Below, in pieces: positions 28,283-35,491 of a DNA stretch of 37,914 nucleotides (position 1 is the stretch's first letter; each line of letters begins with the position of its first letter). The DNA is from Streptococcus azizii. Lineage in GTDB: Bacteria; Bacillota; Bacilli; Lactobacillales; Streptococcaceae. A program made the position numbers and the translations under genes. Below the pieces are notes generated by a model. The model had not been told where the DNA came from and searched no databases. It saw only the letters and a program-made list of their open reading frames with translations. Where the stretch lies: contig NZ_MSPR01000018.1 of assembly GCF_001984715.1 (NCBI RefSeq), positions 1 through 37,914 on the forward strand, written 5' to 3'.

Positions 28283-29614
28283 ATGATAGGAGATGTTACG
28301 AATCTATTCTGCAGATTTTTAGTTACCCTTCTTGTTTTAAGACAAGTTAGTGGTTTAACATTATCTTTTTTTCAATTAACTTTACTGGCTGTTATTCCGA
28401 CGATAACGTATACAGTTAATCCTATTGTAGGTTATCTCAGTTTTCCTGTTTATTTCATGTATTTGGATTACTATTTTGAATCCTCTAAGAACAAATTATT
28501 CTCTATTTTTTGTGGCATATATGCTTTGAGTGTCGAGGCTCTTTTTACTAGATTTATTTTATTTTATTTCATTCCTATATTTACTGGTACTGCTAGTGAA
28601 TTTAATAAGAATATTTTTATTTTAATTGGTTTAGAGTTGCTGTTAGTGCCCTCCCATTATCTATTTGTTAAAGTGCTTAGAATTGATTATGGTAAACTAA
28701 AGAAAATAACAAATGGATTGAGAGCAAAATTATTGATTCCTTTTGTCATCGTCATGGGATTCTATTATATCATCATAGACATTTTGATTATTTTAGAATT
28801 ACTAGAGATTTTCCCACAGGCATTGGTGGTCAGAAAACATTTAACTCTTCTTTTTTCTCTATTGTTTCTTATGCTCATGCTAAGAATCAACTATCGGATG
28901 ACAGAAGAATTGGACAAAGAGGTGCGATCTTTAAAAGACCGACAGCTAGTTTCCTTAGCTAATTATAGTCAGCATGTCGAAGCCTTGTATCGTGAAATTC
29001 GGAGTTTCAGGCATGATTACACCAATATCCTTGTCAGTCTAAATGAATCGATTCGGCAAGGAGATATTCAGCAGATTCGTCAGGTGTATGATGCAGTCAT
29101 AGCGGATTCAGATAAGAAGTTTTACGCTGGAAAGTATGATGTGGCGAGTCTAGCAAATGTGAAAGATGCTGCAGTTAAGAGTATTTTATCAGCCAAACTC
29201 ATCGAGGCTCAGAAGCAGGGAATCAATATATCTGTAGAAGTGGAACACGAAATCTCCATCAAACAGATCGAGTTGTTGGATTTCATTACCATTTTGTCCA
29301 TATTTTTGGATAATGCAATAGAGGCAGCTACATTAGCAACTAGGCCTGAGATTTTGGTCGCCTATTTTGAGGAGAAAAAACAAATCATTTTAGTAATCGA
29401 AAATTCAACGAAAGATGTCAAAATAAATACCAATAGAATCTTTGGCGATGGCTATTCCACTAAAGGAGAGGGTAGGGGTATTGGTCTGACCAATGTTAGT
29501 CAGATTATAAAACAATATTCTAATTTATCCCTGGTGACAAGTAGTAACGACTACAGATTTTCGCAGACTCTTAAGATAGACTCTAAAGAGTCGGATGAAC
29601 GAGTAATTACATAA
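28283..29614 (+). CDS. blpH: Peptide-pheromone histidine kinase BlpH (ComD/AgrC type)
   Basis: 443 aa. About the first 200 residues form six or seven membrane segments, the presumed peptide sensor. The kinase part has the family's phosphorylated His244 in REIRSFRHDYTN, Asn344 in FLDNAIEAA, and a glycine box GEGRGIGLTN starting near residue 395. It would sense the BlpC peptide and phosphorylate BlpR. It is co-transcribed with blpS and blpR and ends in a hairpin terminator that separates it from convergent blpC. Confidence 0.87.
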   Translation: MIGDVTNLFCRFLVTLLVLRQVSGLTLSFFQLTLLAVIPTITYTVNPIVGYLSFPVYFMYLDYYFESSKNKLFSIFCGIYALSVEALFTRFILFYFIPIFTGTASEFNKNIFILIGLELLLVPSHYLFVKVLRIDYGKLKKITNGLRAKLLIPFVIVMGFYYIIIDILIILELLEIFPQALVVRKHLTLLFSLLFLMLMLRINYRMTEELDKEVRSLKDRQLVSLANYSQHVEALYREIRSFRHDYTNILVSLNESIRQGDIQQIRQVYDAVIADSDKKFYAGKYDVASLANVKDAAVKSILSAKLIEAQKQGINISVEVEHEISIKQIELLDFITILSIFLDNAIEAATLATRPEILVAYFEEKKQIILVIENSTKDVKINTNRIFGDGYSTKGEGRGIGLTNVSQIIKQYSNLSLVTSSNDYRFSQTLKIDSKESDERVIT

Positions 29615-29618
29615 CACG

Positions 29619-29668
29619 AAACGTACCCAAGAGTTCTTTATTCGTTTAAGAACTTTTGGACACGTTTT
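29619..29668. terminator. Bidirectional terminator between blpH and blpC
   Basis: CCAAGAGTTCTT/AAGAACTTTTGG stem (12 bp, one G-T) with a 9-nt loop, extended by AAACGT/ACGTTT, then TTTTAT on the plus strand. Confidence 0.7.
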
Positions 29669-29695
29669 ATAAATTTGCTATGAACAGTGTAATCT

Positions 29696-29827
29696 TTATT
29701 TAATTTTCATAAAATTTTTTAGCACACCCTTGATAACACTTAAGGGATTGCTATTCCCTCCAGATGTGTTGATTAGCTGATCAGAGGTTAGCTCTGGGAA
29801 GTGTTGAGTGGTTACTTTCTTTTTCAT
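29696..29827 (-). CDS. blpC: BlpC-like peptide pheromone precursor
   Basis: 43 aa. A 24-residue double-glycine leader (FPELTSDQLINTSGG at its end) is followed by a 19-residue mature peptide, NSNPLSVIKGVLKNFMKIK, cationic and amphipathic in appearance. Start follows AAGGAGG. It sits between the kinase gene and the exporter genes, as blpC does in pneumococcus, and has its own TATAAT promoter with an imperfect direct repeat. The leader suits cleavage by the peptidase domain of BlpA. The mature sequence is unlike the pneumococcal BlpC types that I can recall. Confidence 0.85.
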   Translation of the reverse strand: MKKKVTTQHFPELTSDQLINTSGGNSNPLSVIKGVLKNFMKIK

Positions 29828-29861
29828 AGGGCCTCCTTAAATATAGTTTATCGGTGTATCC

Positions 29862-29925
29862 ATTATACAAAAAATACAAGCATTTTCAACAACGTATAAT
29901 AAACGGTTGTTTTGTAATGAATGAA
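29862..29925 (-). promoter_or_regulatory. blpC promoter with imperfect direct repeat
   Basis: Minus strand: TTTATTAT (29896-29903), then 28 bp to TATAAT (29862-29867). The upstream half-site is not at the 21-bp period: TTCATTAC lies 18 bp and TTCATTCA 22 bp upstream. Affinity may differ from the other four sites. Confidence 0.5.
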
Positions 29926-29954
29926 CAAGGTTCTACATATGGAACAGTTGTCCA

Positions 29955-31307
29955 TTATTGATGTAAGAACTTGTCTTTGTAGTAGTCAAAGTAGGTCTTT
30001 TTTCCTGTAATCATGACGAGACGTCCTTCCAAACCGTAACGAAGAGTGTTGGCTTCTTTTTTAGTGACGGTCTTTTCTGCTTCAATCTTGAAGAAATTAC
30101 CGTTCTCTGTCTTGGTTGCCTTGGTATCAATACTAGAAATGTTAGAAGTCATTGTCATTTGTTTGTTGGCATCATCTACCGTTGTAAAACGGATAGTATC
30201 ACCTACTTTGATATTCGAGACATCTTTTGAAGAGATATAGCTGGTGATTTTTACCTTGCTGTTCTCTGCTAGAGTTGGGTAGAGTTGTGCTAGGAGTGTT
30301 CCCTCAGGAACGAGACTAGAGCTTTTCGTTTCCGGATTGAGGTGCAGGACGCCGTCTTCTAGAGCTAGAATTTCTCCTTTTTCTCGTAGTCCTGCCTGAA
30401 TTTTGCTATTGTCTTCTAGTTCAAGGATTTTTTGATTAAGAGCAGTCATCTCTTGGGCAACCCTTGCTAAATGTTGGGCCTTGAGAGATTCCAGCTGGCT
30501 GTCTAGACTACTAGAGTAGGCCTGTTGGACGCCAGCACCTGCATATTGTAGACGATAGGTAGATAAGGCAGATTCTAGTTGACCAATGTGAGCATCTACC
30601 TGCGCCAGGTATTGACTTTTTAGGTGTTCATTCGTTGTATCCGTTACTTGAGCGTTATAAGTTTGATAGAGATTATAACCACTATTTGCTGGGTCTACGC
30701 TAGCTCCTGTTTGAATAGCTGATTTGACTATTTGATAATCTGTCATCTTGGCAATGGTTTCATCGATGATGTTACCTAATTCGGCTTGGGAGTTGCTTGC
30801 AGCTGCGTTTTGAGAAGCGATGGTGGCGTTTTGCTGCTCGATAGTTGCACGTAGGCTAGTTGTTTGATGGAGATAGTCTTGAAAGTTCTGTTCATAGCCA
30901 AATGTATCAGCTACGGGAAATTGACTGACTCCAGAGTCAAGACTGGCCTTGAGTAGTTCTAACTGCCCTTTTTGCTCTTTTAAAGTCTCTAGTTGAAGAG
31001 AAAGTGATGCTTGTTGTACCTGTTCTCCTTCAAGTTTGTATTTGACAAGGACCTCTCCCTTTTTGACAGTCTTGTTTTCTTCTAAGTAGTTCTCGATAAT
31101 TGCATTATTGCTCGTTGATTGGATATTGGCTAAGATGCTTTCAGGTTCGATACTAGCTCCAGCAGAGATTGTCATCTCTTTCTTTGCAAAGAAAGCAAAG
31201 ATTAGAAGAAAGAGTACTAATGCAAAGGCTGGTAGAATGACACGGCTTGAAAAGTTATGGTAGCGACGATTGTAAAATTCAGCACTTTCTAAAAATTGTT
31301 CGTTCAT
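29955..31307 (-). CDS. blpB: Exporter accessory protein BlpB (HlyD/ComB family)
   Basis: About 450 aa. One N-terminal membrane segment (about residues 20-42), a biotinyl-lipoyl-like half near 60-100, a long alpha-helical hairpin region (about 110-310) and a C-terminal beta domain ending near [11 protein letters not shown]. This is the membrane-fusion partner of double-glycine peptide exporters. I choose the ATG at 31307, because AGGTG sits correctly before it; a GTG nine bases earlier lies within that site. blpA ends 13 bases upstream, so the two form an operon. Confidence 0.87.
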   Translation of the reverse strand: MNEQFLESAEFYNRRYHNFSSRVILPAFALVLFLLIFAFFAKKEMTISAGASIEPESILANIQSTSNNAIIENYLEENKTVKKGEVLVKYKLEGEQVQQASLSLQLETLKEQKGQLELLKASLDSGVSQFPVADTFGYEQNFQDYLHQTTSLRATIEQQNATIASQNAAASNSQAELGNIIDETIAKMTDYQIVKSAIQTGASVDPANSGYNLYQTYNAQVTDTTNEHLKSQYLAQVDAHIGQLESALSTYRLQYAGAGVQQAYSSSLDSQLESLKAQHLARVAQEMTALNQKILELEDNSKIQAGLREKGEILALEDGVLHLNPETKSSSLVPEGTLLAQLYPTLAENSKVKITSYISSKDVSNIKVGDTIRFTTVDDANKQMTMTSNISSIDTKATKTENGNFFKIEAEKTVTKKEANTLRYGLEGRLVMITGKKTYFDYYKDKFLHQ

Positions 31308-31320
31308 CAATTTCACCTAT

Positions 31321-33474
31321 CTAACTATTGATTAAGTTGGCATAAAAGCCATTTTGTTCCAGAAGTTCTTGGTGGGTACCTTGTTCGATGATATGACCTT
31401 GATTGAGCACCACCACATGCTCTACTCGCTCGGCGATGGTCAAGCGGTGAGCGATAAAGATAAGTGTTTTATCCAATGCCATGAGGTTATCGACAATTCG
31501 TTTTTCAGTCAGAATGTCCAGGCTAGAGGTGGCCTCATCTAAAATCAATATTGGAGCGTCTGTCAAAAGTGCACGTGCTAAGGCGATGCGTTGCCGCTGA
31601 CCGCCAGAAATTCCTGCCCCATCTGATGTTAATTCTGTCTGGTAATTGAGTGGCATGCGTTCAATATCTGCTCGAATCTCAGCCAGTTCAACTGCTCGAA
31701 GAATATCTTCCTGTGTAGTCCCCTCTTTAGCACCTAGGAGTAGATTGTCTAAAATCGTTCCATTGAAGACATAAGGTTGTTGAGGAAGATAGTTGATATG
31801 TTGCCGAAGAGCGTGCTTGTCAATCTGGTTGAGATTGATATTGTTGAGTGTAATTTCTCCTTTTGAAGGGTCGTAAAAATTGATAATCATCTTGGCCAAG
31901 GTTGTTTTTCCAGATCCAGAAATCCCGACAAAGGCCGTCTTGCTGCCGTTCTTGATGGATAAATTGATGTCGGACAAGACATCTTTCCCATAACCGTATT
32001 TATAACTAACGCCTCTAAAGTCAATATTTCCAGCTACCATGCTCAGGTCCTGTATAGTCTTTTTATCGGCGAATTCAGACTCTACTAAATACACCTCGTT
32101 TAAGCGGTTGTTTGCCACTTGGGCAGTTTGGAGTTTCGTTTGAAGATTGATAATATTTTCCAAGGGATTTGTGAAGTAGATGAGTAAGGTATTGTAAGTA
32201 ATCAGCTGTCCCAAAGTCATTTTATTATCCATGACCAAGAGGGCTCCCATCCAGAGAATGGAGACATTTAAGAGGAGTTGAGCGACTTTTTTAAGAGCCT
32301 GTTGCTGGCTTTCTGCACGGCTATAAGTGAAGGATTTTTTGAGATAATCAACAAACTCCTTATCGATCTTTTGGTAGCGAAAACTCTCGCTAGTCAAAGA
32401 TTTAATGGTTTCAATCCCGTTAATATCTTCGATAATCGAGGAAGAGAGTGTAGCATTAGCTTCCATTGTATCTCGATTCATCTTTTCAAAGGGTTTCATG
32501 AAGGCAAATATGATAACAGAGTAAATAGGCAAGGCTAAGAGACTAATAAAGAAGAGAAGGATATTTTGTGAAAAAAGAACAACGGAAATAATCAGCACAG
32601 TTGAAACATCCAAAAAGATGGATAAAATCGTACTTGCTAAGGCGTCGATGATACTGTTTGCATCTGTAAAACGTGAAACAATCTCTCCTGTTCTGCGTGT
32701 CGCAAAAAAAGACATGGGTAGATAGAAGATGTGCTTGATATAAGATAAGATTACATCAATAGATAAGCGTTGTCCCAAAATCAAGAGGAGGTAGTCCTGG
32801 GCATAGGCTAAAACCTGTTGCAGGATATAGACGATTACGAGCCCTAAAGAAATCATCCCTAATGTATTCTTCATTTGGTCCGGTACGTAGGTATCGATGA
32901 TAGACTGAAGATAGTAGGAACCTATAATATTGATGATGGTAACTAGAAAAGTAGCGATAATGATATTGGAAATCAGCCCTTTTTGCTTAGTAAGAATAGG
33001 CAAAAAGGATAGTAGTCCGTTTTTTTTCTCCTTATGAGGTCTGTATTCAGGTGTTGGAGCCAAAAAGATGGTAACACCTGTCCATTCTTCTTCAAAGCGT
33101 TTTCGAGGGAGTTTGGTTATTTTTACAGAAGGGTCGGGGTCGGCAATATAAATCGAGTGATGATCCTGGCCGATCACAACATAATAATGGAGAAGTTTGC
33201 CTTCTTTGAGTACATGAGCGATAAAGGGATAGGTCAAATCATCGATATTAAAAAGGCTCATATCTGCTTTAATTGCACGCGTTTCAAAACCGAGTTCCTG
33301 AGCTACCTTGACTAAGCCAAAGGCAGTAGTCCCCTCCATAGTAGTCTTTGCCATTTCACGAAGACTAGCAAGAGAATAGTTAGATCCATAAAAACCAAAG
33401 ATCATGGCAAGTGAGGCGACCCCACAATCTCTACTATCAACTTGAGGCCGATAGTGTCGTTTCCCAAACTTCAT
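31321..33474 (-). CDS. blpA: Peptidase-containing ABC exporter BlpA (ComA family)
   Basis: 717 aa, full length for the family. The N-terminal C39 peptidase domain has Cys17 in RDCGVAS, His96 in LLHYYVV and Asp112 in ADPD. Membrane segments span about 160-450. The ATPase has Walker A GISGSGKTT (about 515-523), signature SGGQRQR (about 622-628) and Walker B ILILDEATS (about 640-648). It should cleave after Gly-Gly and export both BlpC and the bacteriocins. No frameshift is seen, unlike blpA in many pneumococci. Start follows AAGGAG. Confidence 0.92.
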   Translation of the reverse strand: MKFGKRHYRPQVDSRDCGVASLAMIFGFYGSNYSLASLREMAKTTMEGTTAFGLVKVAQELGFETRAIKADMSLFNIDDLTYPFIAHVLKEGKLLHYYVVIGQDHHSIYIADPDPSVKITKLPRKRFEEEWTGVTIFLAPTPEYRPHKEKKNGLLSFLPILTKQKGLISNIIIATFLVTIINIIGSYYLQSIIDTYVPDQMKNTLGMISLGLVIVYILQQVLAYAQDYLLLILGQRLSIDVILSYIKHIFYLPMSFFATRRTGEIVSRFTDANSIIDALASTILSIFLDVSTVLIISVVLFSQNILLFFISLLALPIYSVIIFAFMKPFEKMNRDTMEANATLSSSIIEDINGIETIKSLTSESFRYQKIDKEFVDYLKKSFTYSRAESQQQALKKVAQLLLNVSILWMGALLVMDNKMTLGQLITYNTLLIYFTNPLENIINLQTKLQTAQVANNRLNEVYLVESEFADKKTIQDLSMVAGNIDFRGVSYKYGYGKDVLSDINLSIKNGSKTAFVGISGSGKTTLAKMIINFYDPSKGEITLNNINLNQIDKHALRQHINYLPQQPYVFNGTILDNLLLGAKEGTTQEDILRAVELAEIRADIERMPLNYQTELTSDGAGISGGQRQRIALARALLTDAPILILDEATSSLDILTEKRIVDNLMALDKTLIFIAHRLTIAERVEHVVVLNQGHIIEQGTHQELLEQNGFYANLINS

Positions 33475-33517
33475 CAGATACTCCTTCTTGTAAATACATA
33501 CTTCTATTATATTCTAT

Positions 33518-33581
33518 AGTGTAATACTTGCGCATGCCCTTTTTTTTGAAATATAATCAATGGTCGATTTTTTATAATGAG
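33518..33581 (-). promoter_or_regulatory. blpAB promoter with BlpR/ComE-type direct repeat
   Basis: Minus strand: CTCATTAT (33574-33581) and TTGATTAT (33553-33560) at a 21-bp period, then 29 bp to TACACT (33518-33523). Confidence 0.65.
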
Positions 33582-33882
33582 TGGCGCTTCAATCGATTGT
33601 GTATGATGTAATGAAAAATGGATACTAAAAGTTGAACTAACTGTGGAGAGTGTGAGGTATGGGCAGTCATATTCAACGAACATAAAAAATAATCGATCTA
33701 TCTCGTTTTATATATAACTAAATCTCACCCCTCTCAAGGGTACTTGTTGAATCACTCCTAAGGTTTAGTGATAACCTTTTTAAGTGTTCTAAAAGTCTTG
33801 TTTTTAAATTAGGAGGATGATACTTCAAAAAAGTAAAGTAGCTGAATGGTCATTTTATATCCTAAACGGTTAAAATAAGTCA

Positions 33883-33946
33883 TTCATTACTAAAAAGTGA
33901 CAATTCATTATCATTTGGTCAAAATTGATGTTGTAAGCGCTATACT
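33883..33946 (+). promoter_or_regulatory. Bacteriocin operon promoter with BlpR/ComE-type direct repeat
   Basis: TTCATTAC (33883-33890) and TTCATTAT (33904-33911) at a 21-bp period, then 29 bp to TATACT (33941-33946). Confidence 0.68.
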
Positions 33947-33989
33947 TAATGTAGGAATAAAAACAACTTGATTTTAGAAAGGAGTTCCG

Positions 33990-34054
33990 ATGAAAAAATG
34001 GAGAAACCGACTCAGGTGAAGCTGAGGAAAATGTCTAAAAATAACAAAGTATAA
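33990..34054 (+). other. Short translated leader or gene remnant before bacteriocin 1
   Basis: A good ribosome site (AAAGGAG, 33978-33984) precedes an ATG at 33990 that encodes only MKKWRNRLR. A second ATG at 33998 in another frame opens 18 codons to 34054 but lacks a ribosome site. A run of six As lies between the two. It could be a leader peptide, or a small gene disrupted at the A run. I cannot tell which. Confidence 0.3.
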
Positions 34055-34069
34055 AAAAATAAAAGGAGA

Positions 34070-34252
34070 ATGATGATGGCAGACGTGAATACAAACTATG
34101 TGGCACTTACAGACGAAGAGTTGATGAATATGGAAGGTGGAGCAATTTTAACCGCAACAGTTTTTGGAGTAGCTGCTTGGAAATTAGGAGTAGGAGTTAT
34201 TGGAGCTTTTGGAGCGGGAGCAGGATTAGCTTATTATGCAAATCGACCTTAA
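34070..34252 (+). CDS. Double-glycine class II bacteriocin-like peptide 1
   Basis: 58 aa from the ATG at 34076, which is best spaced from GGAG at 34065-34068; ATGs at 34070 and 34073 are in frame. A 22-residue leader (ALTDEELMNMEGG at its end) precedes a 36-residue mature peptide, AILTATVFGV to YYANRP, hydrophobic and glycine-rich with a GAGAG (GxxxG) motif. The leader suits BlpA. It is the first complete gene after a BlpR-type promoter and is followed by a small membrane protein that may give immunity. No named family recognised. Confidence 0.75.
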   Translation: MMMADVNTNYVALTDEELMNMEGGAILTATVFGVAAWKLGVGVIGAFGAGAGLAYYANRP

Positions 34253-34263
34253 GAGGTAAATTT

Positions 34264-34449
34264 ATGAAAACAATTAACTATCTAGCAGTTATTGTAGCAG
34301 TAATTTCGATTTTAATACCAATTTTATATGTTTTAGATGATATAAATATTTTAAAGATTCAATTTCCGATACATCCAATGTATTTGTCCTTCATTTGTTT
34401 GGTGGTTATAGCTTTTTTAGAAATTTTAGAAAGGAATTATAATGGATAA
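34264..34449 (+). CDS. Small membrane protein, putative immunity protein 1
   Basis: 61 aa with two predicted membrane segments (about 5-25 and 41-56) and a central YVLDDINIL. It lies 11 bases after bacteriocin 1, behind AAGAGG, the usual place for a self-immunity gene. The (W/L)YVLDDL-like centre recurs in the protein at 34909, and more loosely in the one at 34622. The immunity role is inference from size, topology and position. Confidence 0.55.
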   Translation: MKTINYLAVIVAVISILIPILYVLDDINILKIQFPIHPMYLSFICLVVIAFLEILERNYNG

Positions 34450-34475
34450 GTATACTATATGGATAAGTATACTAT
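34442..34475 (+). repeat. 17-bp exact tandem duplication at the start of bacteriocin 2
   Basis: ATGGATAAGTATACTAT occurs twice in direct succession (34442-34458 and 34459-34475). Each unit begins with an ATG. The first ATG is correctly spaced from AAGGA (34431-34435) but reads MDKYTIWISILF and stops. The second opens the bacteriocin precursor but is 23 bases from that site. Seventeen is not a multiple of three, so the copies are in different frames. Confidence 0.95.
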
Positions 34476-34620
34476 TTTAAATAAAAATGAGTTATGTGAT
34501 ATTAATGGTGGAGTAGTTGCAGAAGCAGCTATCATAGCTTTGCTTGGTGGAGCATTTACAGCGGGCTATAAATTTGGTACAGATTTAGCGAATGGAGATA
34601 GGCGCCGACGTGGGAAATAA
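34459..34620 (+). CDS. Double-glycine class II bacteriocin-like peptide 2
   Basis: 53 aa. The leader MDKYTILNKNELCDINGG is followed by a 35-residue mature peptide, VVAEAAIIALLGG to DRRRRGK, hydrophobic with a GYKFG (GxxxG) motif and a basic tail. Paired with peptide 1 it could form a two-peptide (class IIb) bacteriocin. The upstream tandem duplication leaves this start without a well-placed ribosome site, so expression may be reduced. One immunity candidate follows at once. Confidence 0.7.
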   Translation: MDKYTILNKNELCDINGGVVAEAAIIALLGGAFTAGYKFGTDLANGDRRRRGK

Positions 34621-34621
34621 T

Positions 34622-34792
34622 ATGCTTGAAAATAAAGTACATACTATTCCAACAATATTATTTATATTGTGGAGTATGACATATATTTTTAATGATTTAG
34701 GCTTACTTCACCTTGATATGGGTATCATTCCGCTACCTGTTGTAATCATATTATATTTAGCCACAGTAACGTATAGTAAAAAATATGAATAA
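34622..34792 (+). CDS. Small membrane protein, putative immunity protein 2
   Basis: 56 aa, two predicted membrane segments around a short loop (IFNDLGLLHLD), similar in plan to the other two small membrane proteins here. It starts one base after bacteriocin 2, with GGGA close upstream. An in-frame ATG at 34592 lies inside the bacteriocin gene and is less likely. Role inferred from position. Confidence 0.5.
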   Translation: MLENKVHTIPTILFILWSMTYIFNDLGLLHLDMGIIPLPVVIILYLATVTYSKKYE

Positions 34793-34796
34793 ATCT

Positions 34797-34821
34797 ATAA
34801 GCCCTTGTAATAAGGGCTTAT
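34797..34821 (+). other. Hairpin after immunity gene 2
   Basis: Perfect 10-bp stem ATAAGCCCTT/AAGGGCTTAT with loop GTAAT and no T run. A second hairpin (GCTATA/TATAGC, about 34830-34846) follows. Possibly an mRNA processing or stability element between the two halves of the operon. Confidence 0.5.
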
Positions 34822-34908
34822 AAGGTTGCTGCTATAAAAATATAGCAAGCAGACGGTAGAAATAGTTGTAGACTAGTATGTTGACAGGTCTAAAATAGGG
34901 AGGGAGTA

Positions 34909-35109
34909 ATGGATTTATTAAAAAATTTTTCAAAGTATGTACCAGAAATTAGCATTTTTACCTTATCATTAGTCAATACTATCTGGTATGTTTTAGATGA
35001 TTTAAAGGTGATAGAAGCACCTCATTGGGTTTCTTTAGATGTCAGTGTGATTTTGTTGTTTTTAATGCTAATGATTTTATTGTATAAAGATAGGAGAGCG
35101 AAAAACTGA
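34909..35109 (+). CDS. Small membrane protein, third putative immunity protein
   Basis: 66 aa with two membrane segments and a central WYVLDDLKVIEA, clearly of the same type as the protein at 34264 (YVLDDINIL). Strong ribosome site GGGAGGGAG. No bacteriocin gene directly precedes it. It may protect against a related strain's bacteriocin or be left over from a lost pair. Confidence 0.55.
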   Translation: MDLLKNFSKYVPEISIFTLSLVNTIWYVLDDLKVIEAPHWVSLDVSVILLFLMLMILLYKDRRAKN

Positions 35110-35443
35110 ATTCCTATCAATGATTAAATGAACAGATGATGAGAGAATAGTCAAGGCAGCTATTGAATGATATAGAAGTTAGAGCCATTTGGGGTGAAAT
35201 TACTAGTGCTACAGGAATTGTAGGGAATCGGAGTATATAAAGAGATAAAATAAAGGGAGAGATGGTGGCTGGATTTTAAAAATGAACAAAGATGAACTTG
35301 CTAATCTAACTGGCGGAGTCATTTTGGGACTCTTGTCATGGTTTAAATTATTGCCTCCACCCAAAGGGAAAACTCCAAGTGGTTTGATTATCCTTTAAAT
35401 CATTAAGAAAGCTCTGGAATGGGCTGTAGTCTAAGGCACAGTT
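35110..35443 (+). other. Degraded tail of the bacteriocin region
   Basis: A stretch of broken small reading frames. One (35151-35240) reads from SRQLLNDIEVRAIWGE to IVGNRSI and is preceded in frame by MMRE and a TAG at 35148. The second is the bacteriocin-like remnant at 35282. Confidence 0.45.
35282..35398 (+). pseudogene. Bacteriocin-like peptide 3, start out of frame
   Basis: 38 codons from ATG 35282: leader MNKDELANLTGG, then 26 residues from VILGLLSWFK through PPPKGKTPSG. The good ribosome site (AAAGGGAGAG, 35252-35261) serves ATG 35262, which reads MVAGF and stops. One extra base in the TTTTAAAAA tract would join it to the leader (MVAGFLKMNKDELANLTGG). Either a frameshifted remnant or a start dependent on reinitiation. 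Confidence 0.5.
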
Positions 35444-35456
35444 ATGGATATACGAT

Positions 35457-35485
35457 TTGGACTGCTGTCTGAGCTGTGGTATAAT
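35457..35485 (+). promoter_or_regulatory. ruvB promoter
   Basis: TTGGAC (35457-35462), 17-bp spacer, TATAAT (35480-35485) with an extended TGG. The expected start of transcription falls at or next to the A of the ruvB ATG (35492). Confidence 0.75.
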
Positions 35486-35491
35486 AAAACC

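Larger units (their letters stand above)
33475..34069 (+). other. Intergenic region blpA-bacteriocin operon
   Basis: Holds the divergent blpA and bacteriocin promoters and a short leader. Bases 33600-33860 carry no gene that I can support; one small hairpin followed by Ts (AGGTT/AACCT, 33761-33781) could be a terminator of an unknown transcript. Confidence 0.5.

Noticed and set aside
33826..33878. 18-codon frame beginning at an ATG directly after AGGAGG
   Set aside because: There is no spacing between the ribosome site and the ATG, and the peptide has no leader or family features.
34797..34821. Perfect hairpin considered as a terminator within the bacteriocin operon
   Set aside because: There is no T run after the stem, and the next small gene has no clear promoter of its own.
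35444..35491. Upstream in-frame extension of ruvB by 16 codons
   Set aside because: It runs across the TTGGAC/TATAAT promoter, and the family's N-terminus ([10 protein letters not shown]) begins at 35492.
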